DNA from: Erpobdella octoculata | Taxonomy: Eukaryota; Annelida; Clitellata; Hirudinida; Erpobdellidae | NCBI GenBank assembly: GCA_963978895.1 | Contig: OZ022238.1 | Coordinates: 21,578,732 to 21,642,731, forward strand | Direction: 5' to 3' | Length of the DNA stretch: 64,000 nucleotides | Part shown: in pieces, positions 23,653 through 36,033 of the stretch | Numbering within the stretch: position 1 is the stretch's first letter | How the letters are laid out: each line of letters begins with the position of its first letter | The notes under the pieces: model-generated | Told to the model about the DNA's origin: nothing | The model's input: only the letters and a program-made list of their open reading frames with translations | Databases searched by the model: none | Made by a program: the position numbers and the translations under genes

Positions 23653-24495
23653 AAAAAAGTAAATTAAAAACGAATTTTTAAAACCAATGCTCTTATATGT
23701 AATTAAAACACAAATTTTGCAATTAATTTTTTCTTATATTACTCTTTTATTTTATATTAAAGTCGAAATATCTTAATTATATCGAAATATCGAAATTAAT
23801 TAAAATTAACTAAATTAATTGACTTATTGTAAAACTAATAATTGAATATTGCATTTTCTTCTATTTTGAGCATGTATGCAAAATTTGAAAAAAATCTATC
23901 ATCAGGAAGTGACTCAAAAATTGATTGCAAGATTTGAAACAGACAGAGAAACAAACAGACAGACAGAGAAACAAACAAACAAACAGAGAAACAGAGACGA
24001 CGAGTTAATAAAAGCATTGGTAATAATAATAAAAATATCATCAAAAAGCATCGAATTTAAATATCTCAACTATTTTCATGAAAATTTCGTACACGCTTGA
24101 GAATCGCGGTCAGTGAGTGTGGTTCGTGTTAACTTGGTAAAATAGTCTGCCAGTCGGTTAGCGTTTTGTGGTCAAGAAAACCCTCAAGAAAACCCTCAAG
24201 AAAACCCTCAAGAAAACCCTCAAGAAAACCCTCAAGAAAACTCTCAAGAAAACCCTCAAGAAAACCCTCAAGAAACCCCTCGATAAAACCCTCAAGAAAA
24301 TTAACTAAATTAATTGACTTATTGTAAAACTAATAATTGAATATTGCATTGTCTTCTATTTTGAGCATGTATGCAAAATTTGAAAAAAATCTATCATCAG
24401 GAAGTGACTCAAAAATTGATTGCAAGATTTGAAACAGACAGAGAAACAGACAGACAGAGAAACAGAAACGACGACAAGCATTGGTAAAAATAGGC
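23652..24495. mobile_element. Inserted repeat block within the Helitron
   Basis: It lies between two halves of the Rep-helicase frame. It contains two direct repeats of ~150 bp (23800-23955 and 24297-24450, including GAGCATGTATGCAAAATTTG) and a run of a 12-bp repeat (24175-24300). The direct repeats carry the GATTGCAAGATTTGAAACAG/CAGA motif shared with mariner-type copies at 4930 and 7140. Exact ends and element class are unclear. Confidence 0.55.
24175..24300. repeat. 12-bp minisatellite, about 10 copies
   Basis: The unit AAGAAAACCCTC is repeated in tandem with single-base changes (AAACTCTC, AAACCCCTCGAT). Confidence 0.95.
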
Positions 24496-24503
24496 GCTGG
24501 CCA

Positions 24504-26747
24504 TTTTCAAGATGGATAGCTAAATGTATAACTGCTGGATCCCGTTCATGAATTGGAAAACCAAAGATACGCCAGACAACTTCATTGGAGCTAATGTACC
24601 GGCCCATTTGGTAGAGAGTTATTTCGTCGTGGTTATTCAACCGAGCATTCACATCGGTATTTTCAATTCGAAACACAGCCATATCGCTGCCTTTATTCAC
24701 ATACTTGCAAATGTATTTGATGCTTTTCACCGAACTACAGAACTCGACATTAATACGAGCATTAAATGTTTTGCTAAGCAAAGGCGAATATGGTACCACC
24801 CAACGATTGTCAATGTCGATGTCTGCGTTGTTGAAATTTTTTGTAAATGATTGTCCGCCATTATCGATATTTCGTCGACGATATATTGGATATCCGTCAA
24901 CATTTGTGATCGTATCGTTATTGAAATCTTTTGGAAAATGTTTTGTACAATTTCCATTTGCCATGCAAGGCGATAAATGATTGAGATTACCGCATGGGCC
25001 ATAAATCATGTTTGTTGTAACAATATCGAACAGTAGTTGATCAGAAGACGGATCTGAAATTTCTCCAGAAATTATACTATCGATTTCCTCAGGACGTATT
25101 TTGTTGATTAACCAAATCAAAATGTGTGCATGAGGTAATCCTCGCTTCTGCCATTCAACCGAATACATCCAGCAATGTGTGGGACCGAAAACATGTAATT
25201 TTGTAATGAAGCTTATCAAAAACTTCAACTTTTGTTTGAACACACGTGCTGCAATGTCATGACGATGTATTGCATTTTGGCCTGGCAATAACAAAGATGT
25301 AATCTTCTGCCATTTTGGATTACATGTAAACGTGATAAATAAACACGGTCGTCCATATTCTCGCACGAAAGTCATAGCATCCTGTATGTATTCTTGCATG
25401 TGACGTGGACTGCCTACGTACGATGATGGTAGAATAATAGAGTTACCAATTTCAGCGGTGTCGGCGTTGTTAATAATAGCGTCTCGCAAGTTAATGTATT
25501 CTTCAGCACGCAGCTTTTGTTGATTATAACGTAGGTATCGCAGTCTTTCGCTCTCTATCTTCACGTACATGTCGACCATAAATTGTTGGCAGAGCTCACG
25601 ACATCGCAGAATGAGGTTGTGCTGACCTTGTCGAAACATCAGATGATACGCATAAAAATCCACTGAGCTAACTTTCTTGTTTGTTTCGGCTCCTGTGACG
25701 GGATCTCGTTGTTTAATGTTTATGCAATATCCGTCTTGTTCCTTCCAGAAAATTAGCGGATATTGGAGAGCATCGTATGAACGGTGTGTGTAATCAATGA
25801 ACTCAAGATTATTATTTCTTCTTTGAATCACGATTTCTCGTGTAGATGTACAATCGCCAACTATGATTCCAGCAACGTCGGCAACAACAGGCGCATTGAA
25901 TCTACGTATGTGCTCTCCAGCTGGTGTTTTATCAGGATTTATGACAATAGCGAGATTGTCACTTTCTAATTTGTGCATGTGTGATTTGAGGAATTTTAAT
26001 AATTCATTGTGCTCGTTCAATAGAACGTCCAACTCCCTGACGATGTGTCTGGCATAAGGTGAAGTAAGGTTATTGTAGTCGCAACGTGCATCCAAGCGAT
26101 TGGCGAGTGCGCGTTCATGATCCTCACCACCCATGAAGAAGATTTGTAAAAATTTATGTGGTTTGTTAGGCATTGGTAGCAATGAGCCCACTTGGTGATA
26201 CACTTGGCTTTTGATCTTGAATGTTGAATATTATTTTTGACCATTTCATGCATTATTGTGAACTATTTCTGTTGCTCCGAATGATGTCAGTTGGAAAGAT
26301 GAATTGAATGTGCGAATGGACTTCAGGAACAGGTTTGAATCTGGATGTTTACCGGTAAGTAAGCCGTTTAATGGTTCAGCGGTGTTTCAATTTTTGGTAG
26401 TTGCACTTTTCCTGATGCGCAACACATCAATATTCAATATCCGGCTTATGCTGAAATGCTAGACGAAGGAACGCATCAGATAAGAATTATCGATATAGTT
26501 GCTGGCTTTGTCGACCGCTTGCCCTGCCAGTGTTAACTACTAACCGGCGAGCTTGCATTTGTTCCACTTGTCTTTGTTGATTTCGTTCAGCTCGTGCCTC
26601 TTGAGATTGTGATTCACGCAATTGCACCATGTTCACACGCACATTTAAATTATGTTGTAGGATTAGTTCGTGTGTTCTTTGAGCTCTACAATTTCGGATG
26701 TTTTTAGCATTATTTGTTCTACGACCCAAATTGGCTATTGCTGGCAT
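24504..26747 (-). pseudogene. Helitron Rep (HUH) domain portion
   Basis: The N-terminal fragment (26747-26487) is basic and glutamine-rich (NQQRQVEQMQARR). A frame change leads to a long open segment (about 26203-24504). It contains the Helitron-like N-terminal domain (DYTHRSYDALQYPLIFW, YAYHLMFRQG) and LFITFTCNPKWQ. The HUH metal-binding motif follows as GLPHAHILIWL, with the tyrosine region IKYICKYVNKGSD, giving the two catalytic tyrosine positions. It ends at VIHLAIHLENGQR, where the inserted block begins. The Rep nicks and joins DNA strands during rolling-circle transposition. This is one of the least damaged coding stretches in the window, but it is separated from its helicase. Confidence 0.88.
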
Positions 26748-26797
26748 TGTTCACTGTAAATCAAGCACTGAGTATAATAGTAATAACCAATTACTTA

Positions 26798-28914
26798 TCT
26801 TATATATAAAAATGAAATGTTTGTTTGTTTGTTTGTTCGGACATAAAATGTAAACGGCCGAACAGATTTAATTGAAATTTGGCACACTTATGTATCTTAT
26901 TCAAGCGGTGGTTCCTGTAAAATTTTAAATAAATTGGTTTCTCCGTTGATGTTTTATGGACAAAAAACGTTTTGGTCAGCGGTAGTAAGTTGGAGTAAAT
27001 TTTTTTTCTACAAAATAAAATAAAATAAATTTATAGTTAAATTATACAAAATATTTTTAATTTTTTTTTCTTAAGTTTTAAAGGTTTTAAATATAAATAT
27101 TAAATTAAATAAATATGTGTGTTGTTTAGTGCCGCCCATAGATATCTATGGTGCCGCCGGATACCTTTGTTTTGATTTCATAGAGCTCATTGAGGCTCAT
27201 TCTCTTCCGAACCTCCGATACGACAGCTCTGCTATCGGTAAACTTTATATTTGATTTTAGCAACTTATTTTTTAAATCTAGATAACTTTGGATTTCAGGA
27301 CTAATCAATAAATTGCAGGTGGAATTTCTTCTATTTAGAGATATTTTGTGCTTCACAAAAAGAGTTCCAGACTTAACAAATTAAAATTAAATCAAATTAG
27401 AAATTCATTGTTCTTATCTCCCATTCAAAAGTAAGTGGCAAAGCTTTGGTAATATGTTTTTAGTTTTTAAAATCATGATTTACTGTGTATCTTTCAATTT
27501 GTTTCGTTTGTTGCATTGCACGTGTTTAATTATGTTATATTATTATAAGATTATTATTATGCTCTAACATTTTGTGTTTTACAAAAAGGAGTTGCAGATT
27601 GGAAAAATAAATTTAAATTCATTGTTCATATTTATCCTTCAAGGCTTCTGACTTCAATTGTTCCTTATCTAATAATGTTCATCATGGTTTCCTAAACTGA
27701 CGAGCTTGCTATCAGCCTATCGGTAAATGAGAAATTTTTTTGGGCAGTAAGTTTTTTTTATGTGATGGCATTACAACCATTATTATTCACGAGTAGTTAT
27801 GACTATAAGATTATGAATTAATTTATCGGTCTTATTTTATTTTTTACTTTTCAGAGGAAATTAGAAAATTACATTTTAAAGAAAATCTTACATTCAACAC
27901 CAATTTATTGTAAAAGTTTCACTGATATATGAGGTGCATGAAATTTGAAAGAAAGGAAAGCAAGTGCAGTATTTTTGTGTTTCAACAAAATCATGAACAA
28001 AGTTCTCAAGCCAGCCTATCAATCTGCTGCTGTTTTGTTCAATTTATAATTGCATCATTTGCTAAATAAAAGTGGTACTCTTCGATTGTTCCAAATTGAT
28101 GATCTCAGAAAACTCTCGGAAAATTCATTAAGTTAATGCTTTGAAGGTTTTTAATATTATTATTACTTCATGTTTTATTTCAATCTGTGTTTTATATCAC
28201 ATTTTTCAAAGCCACGGGTCAACATTTATTAACATGCCACATGTAGCGTTATATGCTTTCTGTAGACATGACACTTAAAAACTAAGAACAACTCAAAAAA
28301 CTAAGACTAGCGATTTTACGAAAAGCAGCTGTTGAACAGTGTGTGATAAATCTATTGTAAGCATTTATAATCTTACAAGTATTTAAAATAAATATAACCT
28401 GTTGAGATATATATGAGCGGATTTTAACATTATTGCAGCCGTTAACTAATAAATTCTTTTTTTTTCAGCTTCAGTCAATCATAATAAGCCTTTGCAGAAG
28501 ATCACACTTGCAGAGTGGAACCAATACATTAAAGAACACTAATTAAAATTGAGGAAGTTCAGACGTAACTAAACGAGCAAACCATACAACAAAGTGTTAA
28601 CGAGAGAACAGATCAATTTTGATGACTGTGCACAGCATTCCGCTACAGCCCATCTAAGCCACATTGGGAAGGCTCTAAAATTTAATGGAGGAACAGAAGA
28701 GCGAAAAGAAGAGCAAGCTGGAGCAGTAAAGCGTAAAAGCAATCGGGAAAAGTAAAAGAGACCGGTGGCCGGAAAAGCGACCGTGAGCAGAAATGCGACC
28801 AGGAGTGAGAAAGCGACATGGAACGGGAAAGCAAGCGGTTAAGGAAACGGGAGCCAGAGAGAAAACGATAAAAAGCCTTTAAAATTTCCGGGCAACGCCG
28901 GGTAACCCAGCTAG
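26798..28914 (+). mobile_element. Non-autonomous Helitron
   Basis: The 5' end TCTTATATATAAAAATGAAA follows A (26797). The leader has GTTTGTTTGTTTGTTCGG. The 3' end has a CCGGGCAACGCCGGG hairpin and ends CCCAGCTAG, followed by T (28915). Just before it is a GC-rich minisatellite (28690-28850). No Rep or helicase is seen; the interior (27000-28680) is AT-rich with no recognisable coding motif. It is adjacent to, and oriented opposite to, the autonomous Helitron. Confidence 0.75.
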
Positions 28915-28960
28915 TTAATAATACAAATAATATTCTTGCTGAGCTGCAATTAAGGAAAGG

Positions 28961-28977
<17 letters not shown>

Positions 28978-29020
<43 letters not shown>
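28978..29020. repeat. (CA)n(TA)n
   Basis: A short CA run passes into a TA run between the Helitron and a non-LTR 3' end. Confidence 0.95.
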
Positions 29021-29021
<1 letters not shown>

Positions 29022-29023
<2 letters not shown>

Positions 29024-29683
29024 GGCCACTCCTCGAATACTGCTCCTCTGTATGGAGTCCTCACCATAGATTTCTGATAAACAAGTTAGAAAAAATTCAA
29101 AGAAGATTCACCAAGAATATTCCATCTCTTCGTCAGGTACCTTACCCCGCCCGCCTTAAGATGATCGGTTTGCAGTCTCTCGAGTACCGAAGGCTTGTGT
29201 TAGATCTCAGCTTATGTTACAAGATATTGCATGGAAATGTATGCACCAATCTGGTGCACCATTTTCACCCCACCAACTACCCAGCAACAAGGGGTCACAG
29301 TTACAGACTTCGAACAAATGTGTTTTCAGTAGATACTACCAAGTACTTTTTTCTAATCGTGTTGTGAATGTTTGGAATTCATTGCCGGACCAGATTGTTT
29401 CTTCTCCTACTTTCTCGGAATTTAAACATCTTATTGCTCAAATGGATTTATCTCTACTTCTGTCTGATATACGTTGAATGAGTCGCCATCTTACTGTCGA
29501 TGTTTTTCTCTAATATTATTACTATTATTATTTTCTTCTCATTATGATTAGAGTGTTACTTATTTTGTCATTCTGACTGTAAATGTTATTGTACATATTT
29601 TTTTTCGGGATGGAGTTAGCGATTCATTGAATCCTTCCACTCGTTTGTGAAAATTAAATAAATAAATAAATAAATAAATATAT

Positions 29684-29684
<1 letters not shown>
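29022..29684 (+). pseudogene. CR1-like non-LTR retrotransposon 3' end
   Basis: The translation is the C-terminal part of a reverse-transcriptase protein: RPLLEYCSSVWSPHH, KIQRRFTKNIPSLRQ, then RLKMIGLQSLEYRRLVLDL and CYKILHGNV, ending NVWNSLPDQIVSSPTFSEFK and a stop near 29475. The 3' untranslated region ends in an (AAAT)n tail at 29658-29682, typical of a target-primed element. The catalytic core is absent (5' truncation). One frame change near 29330-29345 is visible. It differs from the L2-like copy at 1892. Confidence 0.8.
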
Positions 29685-30240
<556 letters not shown>

Positions 30241-30503
30241 CGCGGTGCCCGGCGTTGCCCGGGCTTTTTTAGAGATTTTTCAATCGTTTTCTTTCACGCT
30301 CCCGTTTCCTTTCCCGCTTGCTCTCACGCTACCGCTCGCTTTCCCACTTTTCGACCACCTAGAGCTCTAAAACTTTCAGGAAAGCTGTATTCTGGATGAC
30401 AATACATGAATTTAATGTCTTCGACATGAATTAGACCTTAAATCAAATAAAATTAATCAAACCAAATTAATCAGACAGTTCAAGATACTCCTTTACAGGA
30501 AAC

Positions 30504-30573
<70 letters not shown>

Positions 30574-31013
30574 ATATATGCATTTATATCTGTTGCATTT
30601 TCCTATGAAAAGGACATAATTGCCCCTCTTTGTTTTTCCATTATATCAAATAAATCAAATAAAATTAATCAAACCAAATTAATCAGACAGTTCAAGATAC
30701 TCCTTTACAGGAAACAGATATATATATATATATATATATATTTGTATATATGCATTTATATCTGTTGCATTTTCCTATGAAAAGGACATAATTGCCCCTC
30801 TTTGTTTTTCCATTATAACTTTTAAAATAATTAAAAAACATATTCTAAATAGCCTACAATCTATCCTCAGACCTACCAAATGTACACAAAAAGTTTCATA
30901 AAAATCGGTTCAGCCGTTACGGAGGAGTTTGAAGTCAATTATATCAGTTATATAAGAGCCTGGATATATTCAGCTACAAAATCAGACTGAGGTTTTTTGA
31001 ATACATACATATT

Positions 31014-31107
<94 letters not shown>

Positions 31108-31110
31108 TAT
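30241..31110. repeat. Duplicated repeat leaders and TA arrays
   Basis: A minus-oriented Helitron-type 3' end (GCCCGGCGTTGCCCGGGC, 30248-30265) is followed by two copies of a ~170-bp unit. These start at about 30440 and 30655 (TTAATCAGACAGTTCAAGAT) and end in TA arrays and TGCATTTATATCTGTTGCAT. A TA array at 31018-31102 closes the block. No coding content. Confidence 0.75.
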
Positions 31111-31115
31111 ATATA

Positions 31116-31660
31116 CTAGCGGGGTTACCCGGCGTTGCCCGGGGTTTTTAGAGGTTTTTCTAATGTTTGTCTCTCTCGCTCCCGTTCCCTTCTCCACTTT
31201 CCCGTGTTCGTAGCGTTCCCGGTCGCATTTCCGCTCTCGGTCGTTTTCCAGCTCCCGGTCGCTTTCCCGCTCAGAAGTTCTGTTATCGATTTTCTCTCTT
31301 GCTCGCGTTTCCTTCCAAGCTTGCTCTCCCGATTCCAGTCGCTTTCCGCGTTCCCGGTCGCTTTCCGCGTTCCCGGTCGCTTTTCGCGTTCCCGGTCGCT
31401 TTCCCGTTCCCGGTCGCTTTCCCGTTCCCGGTCGCTTTCCCGTTCTCGGTCGCTTTCCCGTTCCCGGTCGCTTTCCCGTTCCCGGTCGCTTTCCCGTTTC
31501 CGGTCGCTTTCCCGTTCCCGCTCACGCTTGCTCTCCCGTTCCCGGTCATGCTTGCTCTCCCATTCCCGGTCACGGTAGCTCTCCCGTTCCCGTTTCCGTT
31601 CCCGCTCATTTTCTCTTTTACATTCTTTCATAACTTCTGTTAGCCTATAAAACGCAAAAT
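31116..31660 (-). mobile_element. Helitron-family copy with 18-bp minisatellite (minus)
   Basis: The minus-strand 3' end is CTAG at 31119-31116 next to A on the plus strand, with hairpin CCCGGCGTTGCCCGGGG. It contains roughly 20 tandem copies of the 18-bp unit CGTTCCCGGTCGCTTTCC (31195-31610). Translated on the minus strand these give arginine/glutamate/serine/aspartate strings (DRERESDRERES). The 5' end is not clear. The open frames are products of the repeat and not evidence of a gene. Confidence 0.7.
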
Positions 31661-31672
31661 AGATTTGCTAAG

Positions 31673-32024
31673 ACTATATATATATATATATGAATGTTTG
31701 TGGGTTAGTTTGTCTATTATAGAAACGGGAAAGCACCCGGAACGGACAGCGAGCGGGAACAGAAAAGCAAGCGTGAGCGGGAATGGGAGAGCAAACGTGA
31801 GCGGGAACGGGGCAGCGACCGGGACGGGAAAACGACCGGGAGCGGGAAAGCGACCGGGAGCGGGAAAGCGACCGGGAGCGGGAAAGCGACCGGCAGTGGG
31901 AAAACGACCGAAAACGGAAAAGCTAACAGGAGTGGGAAAGCAGGTGGGAAAGGAAACGGGAGAGAAAGAGACAAACATTAGAAAAACCTCAAAAAACCTG
32001 GGCAACGCCGGGTATCTCCGCTAG
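31673..32024 (+). mobile_element. Helitron-family copy with 18-bp minisatellite (plus)
   Basis: Same family as the preceding copy but on the plus strand. It has a short TA run, about 12 copies of the GGGAAAGCGACCGGGAGC unit (31800-31960), the GGGCAACGCCGGG hairpin, and CTAG at 32021-32024 followed by T. The two copies face away from each other across a short spacer. Confidence 0.7.
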
Positions 32025-32299
32025 TACATACATAAACACACACACAGACACACATACATGCACATACACATACATACATACACACATACATACGCACATA
32101 CATATATATATATAGTTCCCGCTCGCTCACCCGCTCCGCTCCGCTCATTTTGTGACGGATTTCAAAATTTTTTTTTTTAGTTTTGATTTTCATTGACTCT
32201 CAAGGTTGTGTGAAAATTTCATTACGATCGGATGAATGGTGTAGCAATGCATAAAGGACATTAACATAAATACAAACATTCATTTTTATATATATAGAT
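32025..32299 (-). mobile_element. Truncated Helitron-family copy and CA-rich run
   Basis: An ACACA/CATA-rich run (32025-32100) is followed by a short minus-oriented minisatellite (CCGCTCGCTCACCCGCTCCG) and the leader (GATCGGATGAATGGTGTAGC) that matches 18864 in reverse. The 3' hairpin and CTAG are missing. Confidence 0.6.
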
Positions 32300-32301
32300 A
32301 T

Positions 32302-32463
<162 letters not shown>

Positions 32464-32879
32464 ATGCCTGCTTAAGTCTTGTAAAAAAAAGCTTTATTAT
32501 ATAAGAAATATCTAGCTAATCCTACTCTTGAACATAAATTAAAATTCACTGCATATAGAAACAAATTTTAAAGTATCAAATTGGCAGCAATAAAACAATA
32601 TTATTCTTCTAAATTTCAATTTTTTAAAGTAACATCAGAAAAACTCAGGCATTGATTAAGTCTTTAATTAGCAATAATAGTCCGTGTGATTTTGTAAACT
32701 CATTTTATTTAAAAGATGGACACTGCATCTTATCTCCTATTGATATTGCTGACTCATTTAATGAGTTCTTTTCTACAATATGGTCTGATTTAGCAAGTAA
32801 AATTAATCAGGTAAACACTCCTTTATGAGTAACCCAGTTCTTAAATCAATGGACATTGCTCCGTCAAACCCATCTGAGA

Positions 32880-34345
32880 TAATTAAATTGGCCAGTGATT
32901 GCTAAGGCTTTTGACACGGTTAGTCATGCTATCTTAATACAAAAACTCCAACATTATGGAATTAAAAATAATCTTCTAAATTGGTTCATCAGTTACTTGA
33001 AAGACAGAACTCAAATAGTTCACTTTATGGGAACAAAATCGAATACAAAAGAAATTACCTGCGGTGTACCTCAGGGATCTGTTCTTGGACCCTTAGCTTT
33101 TCTAATTTATATTAATGACCAATGCCAAGTTTCTACTTTTTTTCATTTTATTCTCTTTGCCGATGACACAAATGCCTTTGCCTCAGGCACCAACCTTAAT
33201 CAACTATCTTCTAAAATAAATTCTGAATTAATCCTTGTTTCTGAATGGTTTGCCTCTAATAAATTATTACTGAATCTTAGCAAAACTAACTATATTATAT
33301 TTCACTCCAGTAGAAAAAAAATAATAGATAACTTTTTATTACATTTTAATAATAATTCCATAGCTCGTGCCTCTTCTTGCAAATTTCTGGGAGTAGTGAT
33401 TGATGAGCATTTGACTTGGTCACTTCATATAACTAATATCAAAAATAAAATATAAAAAAATATTGGTATTATATCTAGAATAAGGCATTTTATTGATACC
33501 AAAACTGCTTTGATGCTCTACCATTCAATGGTATATCCATTTCTAACATATGTGTCACAGTCTTCCCTGCAGGAATGCCGTGAACACCAGGAAGAAAAAG
33601 GCAACACAACAACACGACAACAACAACTTTAATAAAGCGCAAATCAAATGTAAAAACGAGCAGGACTTCGCCTGATACTAAATAGCTAGACTGTACTGGC
33701 GGGGTTCAAAGCGCTATATATATAGCCTCAGGAAACGCGTCAACAAACAACAAAAAAACAAACGTCTGCGAATTAATGTCTAGGTTCCTATCTAGACTGA
33801 GAGTCTAGACAGGTCGACGGTTGCAAGATACACTTGTCAGGAGGTCCGGTAGAGCAACCCCTGACAATATGGTAACATTGTATGGGCTTCAAACTATCCT
33901 TCACGACTGATTGGTCTCATAAGAATTAAAAAACGGGCTGTTCGTATGATGTTTTATCTTCCTCCAAGCACATCAACAAAGGCAAAATTTATTGAACATA
34001 GTCTATTAAATGTCAATCGAATAAATCTTTTTTTAACTGGTCAATTTGTGTTTAAATACTCCAATGCTTTACTTCCTTCATCCTTTATTAATTTTTTTCT
34101 TGAAACCAGCAGTATACACAATTAGAACTTACGTTCTAGTAGTGTATATTGTTCGGATTTTGCTAGGACAAATATGAAACTGTTTTCTATCAAATGTGTT
34201 GGTCCTCGTGTCTGGTCTGGTATTCCTAAGTCAATTTCATCTCTATCCTGTTTTGCATTATTCAAAAAACTATCTAAATTATACTGTCTTATAATGATCT
34301 TACTTATCCTTCATTTCATTTTTTTATCATCATTTGCATCTACTA
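32880..34345 (+). pseudogene. Jockey/CR1-like non-LTR reverse transcriptase, split by a solo LTR
   Basis: The coding segment starts near 32880 with AKAFDTVSHAILIQKLQ. It continues FISYLKDRTQ, CGVPQGSVLGPLAFLIYIND, the catalytic LFADDTNAFA, and LLLNLSKTNYIIFHSS with FLGVVIDEHLTW, to a stop at 33453. The thumb region resumes and is interrupted by a 314-bp solo LTR at 33553-33866. After the LTR the same protein continues (NIVWASNYPSRLIGL, then KRAVRMMFYLPPSTSTKAKF and SLLNVNRINLFLTGQFVFKY). A C-terminal SIKCVGPRVWSGIPKSIS segment ends near 34345. It is related to the minus-strand copies at 40902-41664 and 46875-47448. Upstream AT-rich sequence (32461-32880) has weak similarity only. Confidence 0.85.
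33553..33866. mobile_element. Solo LTR with 5-bp TSD
   Basis: It starts TGTCACAGTCTTCCCTGC and ends AACCCCTGACA, the TG...CA form of LTRs. The 5-bp direct repeat ATATG flanks it at 33548-33552 and 33867-33871. It has a TATA-like GCGCTATATATATAGCC near 33710 and an AATAAAG near 33632. It interrupts the surrounding reverse-transcriptase coding sequence, which is continuous on both sides. No internal retrotransposon sequence remains, consistent with LTR-LTR recombination. Confidence 0.88.
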
Positions 34346-34569
34346 TCTACTTATTCACTTCTTTTATATTATTATTACACTGTTTTTTTGTCTGTCCTGT
34401 TTTTACTCTGTGTTTTTCCACCTTGTGTTTTTCTTTTCGAACAATGTTATTATCTTAATGTTTTGGGTGATTCTCGAGTGGGATAATTTTCTCTTTGGAT
34501 TTTTCCCTTTTGGACTTATCTTACTCTTAGTTGATTTACTCAAATGTTGAACCTCTTTTTTATGTCCAA
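34346..34569. other. 3' region of the Jockey-like element
   Basis: T-rich sequence after the last recognisable reverse-transcriptase residues, probably its 3' untranslated region. No separate gene. Confidence 0.4.
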
Positions 34570-34582
34570 TATATATATATAC

Positions 34583-34660
<78 letters not shown>
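34570..34660. repeat. (TA)n with CATA interruptions
   Basis: TA array, followed at 34661-34740 by the reverse complement of the unit at 30945-31017 (CAGTCTGATTTTGTAGCTG). Confidence 0.95.
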
Positions 34661-34663
<3 letters not shown>

Positions 34664-34740
34664 TTAATATGTATGTATTCATAAAACCTCAGTCTGATTT
34701 TGTAGCTGTATATATCCAAGCTCTGATATAACTGAGCGCT

Positions 34741-35874
34741 ACTGACAACAAACCAGGAAGCACTTGAATAGCGAAGCACGATTTTTTTTATAGCTTATTC
34801 ATGATATTTACAGCTTTCGAGCAGGTTAATTTTGTGGCTGGCTTTTGCAGCATTTGATAGTTTATCTAAAATAGGTTAAATTGCTATTCATTTTCTAATT
34901 CAATATGCTTTTTCACTGGGAAAATTTTCACGGATCTGGTTTTCAGGACATTACCATAGCAGCAAATTCATGCTGGAATACAATGTTCTAGATTAGGTAA
35001 AAGGTCAAATGATTTTCAGTTTGCGAATTTTTAATCATTTACTACAATTAATCACTGACTAACATTCATTTTTTATTGTTGAAAATATGAGAAAAAGGAT
35101 AGTTATCTGAATATTTATTTTTTCCGTATATCCACTATTTTCTCATTTTTAGGTGTCATTTTTCATTTCCTTGGATACATTGAACCGTAACAGTTTGTGC
35201 GTATCGTTGGAAAAAAGGATTCGGTGCTTAGAAAAATATAAAAGATTCATTTAATTAAATTTATTATTTGAACTTTAGCTTTTGAACATTTGTCTGTTCA
35301 AAGAAATTGCGTTAACACGTGAATGAAAAAAATCAATGCAGCACAGGCACTCAAAAAATAGCATTAACTCTCTCAATAAAGATACTTTTTGACATTTTAA
35401 TTTATTTCGAATCTGATTGTATTAAAATTATTTTTTGATAGTTCGATTGAAAGAAAAACTGTAAAACGTGTTTCTCTAAATGGAGGTTAGTCACTTAGTA
35501 CCTCTCTATTGGGTACCGGTTTTGATTTTTGGTATAGGTACGATTTGTTCAAACGCGAACTGACTCGAGATCAAGGGTTTCACAATAAAAATTAGAATAT
35601 CTATAGAGCAAGACAAATTCACACAAGTCAGTTATTATTGAATGCTATCTTTTACTCCAAAAATTCTTATCCGTAACCTTGAACTGTTTCTAACCCTTTT
35701 GACTTTGCAAATGGTTCGTTACATTTTGGTACCATTTTTGGCCGTATATATTGAAATTGTATGACAGACTCCTTGAAGATTTCACTTTTTCATTTAATTT
35801 CAATTTTTATCAAACTGCTTTTGATATTGATTTGACAAAAATTACAATTTAATTGACTAAATGTTTTCACTCAG
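34741..35874. other. AT-rich sequence upstream of the CABIT gene exon 1
   Basis: No repeat family or coding motif is recognised. If exon 1 is the first coding exon, promoter and 5' untranslated sequence would lie here, but no convincing core promoter can be pointed to. Confidence 0.4.
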
Positions 35875-36033
35875 ACGACACCCGTAAAGCTAGCTATGAA
35901 TTTTATAAAATGGAATGGTGAGTTCACGATGGAGGATTTTGTAATCGAGTTCAGTAGAAATCTTCCCGTAGTCATGAAAACTCTCACCGGCATTCTGGGT
36001 TACAACGAGCTACATGCCATCAGTGGAGACGAA
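35875..36033 (+). CDS. CABIT-domain adaptor (GAREM/THEMIS family), exon 1
   Basis: This exon opens a multi-exon host gene. An acceptor-like TTTTCACTCAG precedes 35875. ATG at 35896 is in frame, with a stop upstream at 35854-35856, so translation may start at 35896. It encodes FTMEDFVIEFSRNLPVVMKT, then TGILGYNELHAISGDE, which follows the start of CABIT domains in GAREM and THEMIS proteins (a short E-x-F-V helix, LP, then a G-rich turn and GDE). The donor is GAA|GTGGCC at 36034, a weak match, but phase 0 joins to exon 2 to read SGDE-IYWIYD. Family knowledge: CABIT proteins are GRB2-binding adaptors in tyrosine-kinase signalling. The gene's function here is inferred from this family only. Confidence 0.75.

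Larger units (their letters stand above)
21355..26797 (-). mobile_element. Autonomous Helitron, decayed
   Basis: The minus-strand 3' end is CTAG at 21358-21355, followed (on that strand) by T, with GCCGGGTCAGCTAG as the terminal hairpin region. The interior encodes a Rep-helicase protein in pieces (21449-26747). An unrelated ~845-bp block (about 23652-24495) is inserted between the Rep and helicase parts. The 5' end is not identified; another Helitron begins at 26798 and may sit in its leader. Confidence 0.8.

Noticed and set aside
31125..31643. Arginine/glutamate/serine-rich open frames that resemble SR proteins
   Set aside because: They are translations of an 18-bp minisatellite in a Helitron-type copy and occur in several frames on both strands.
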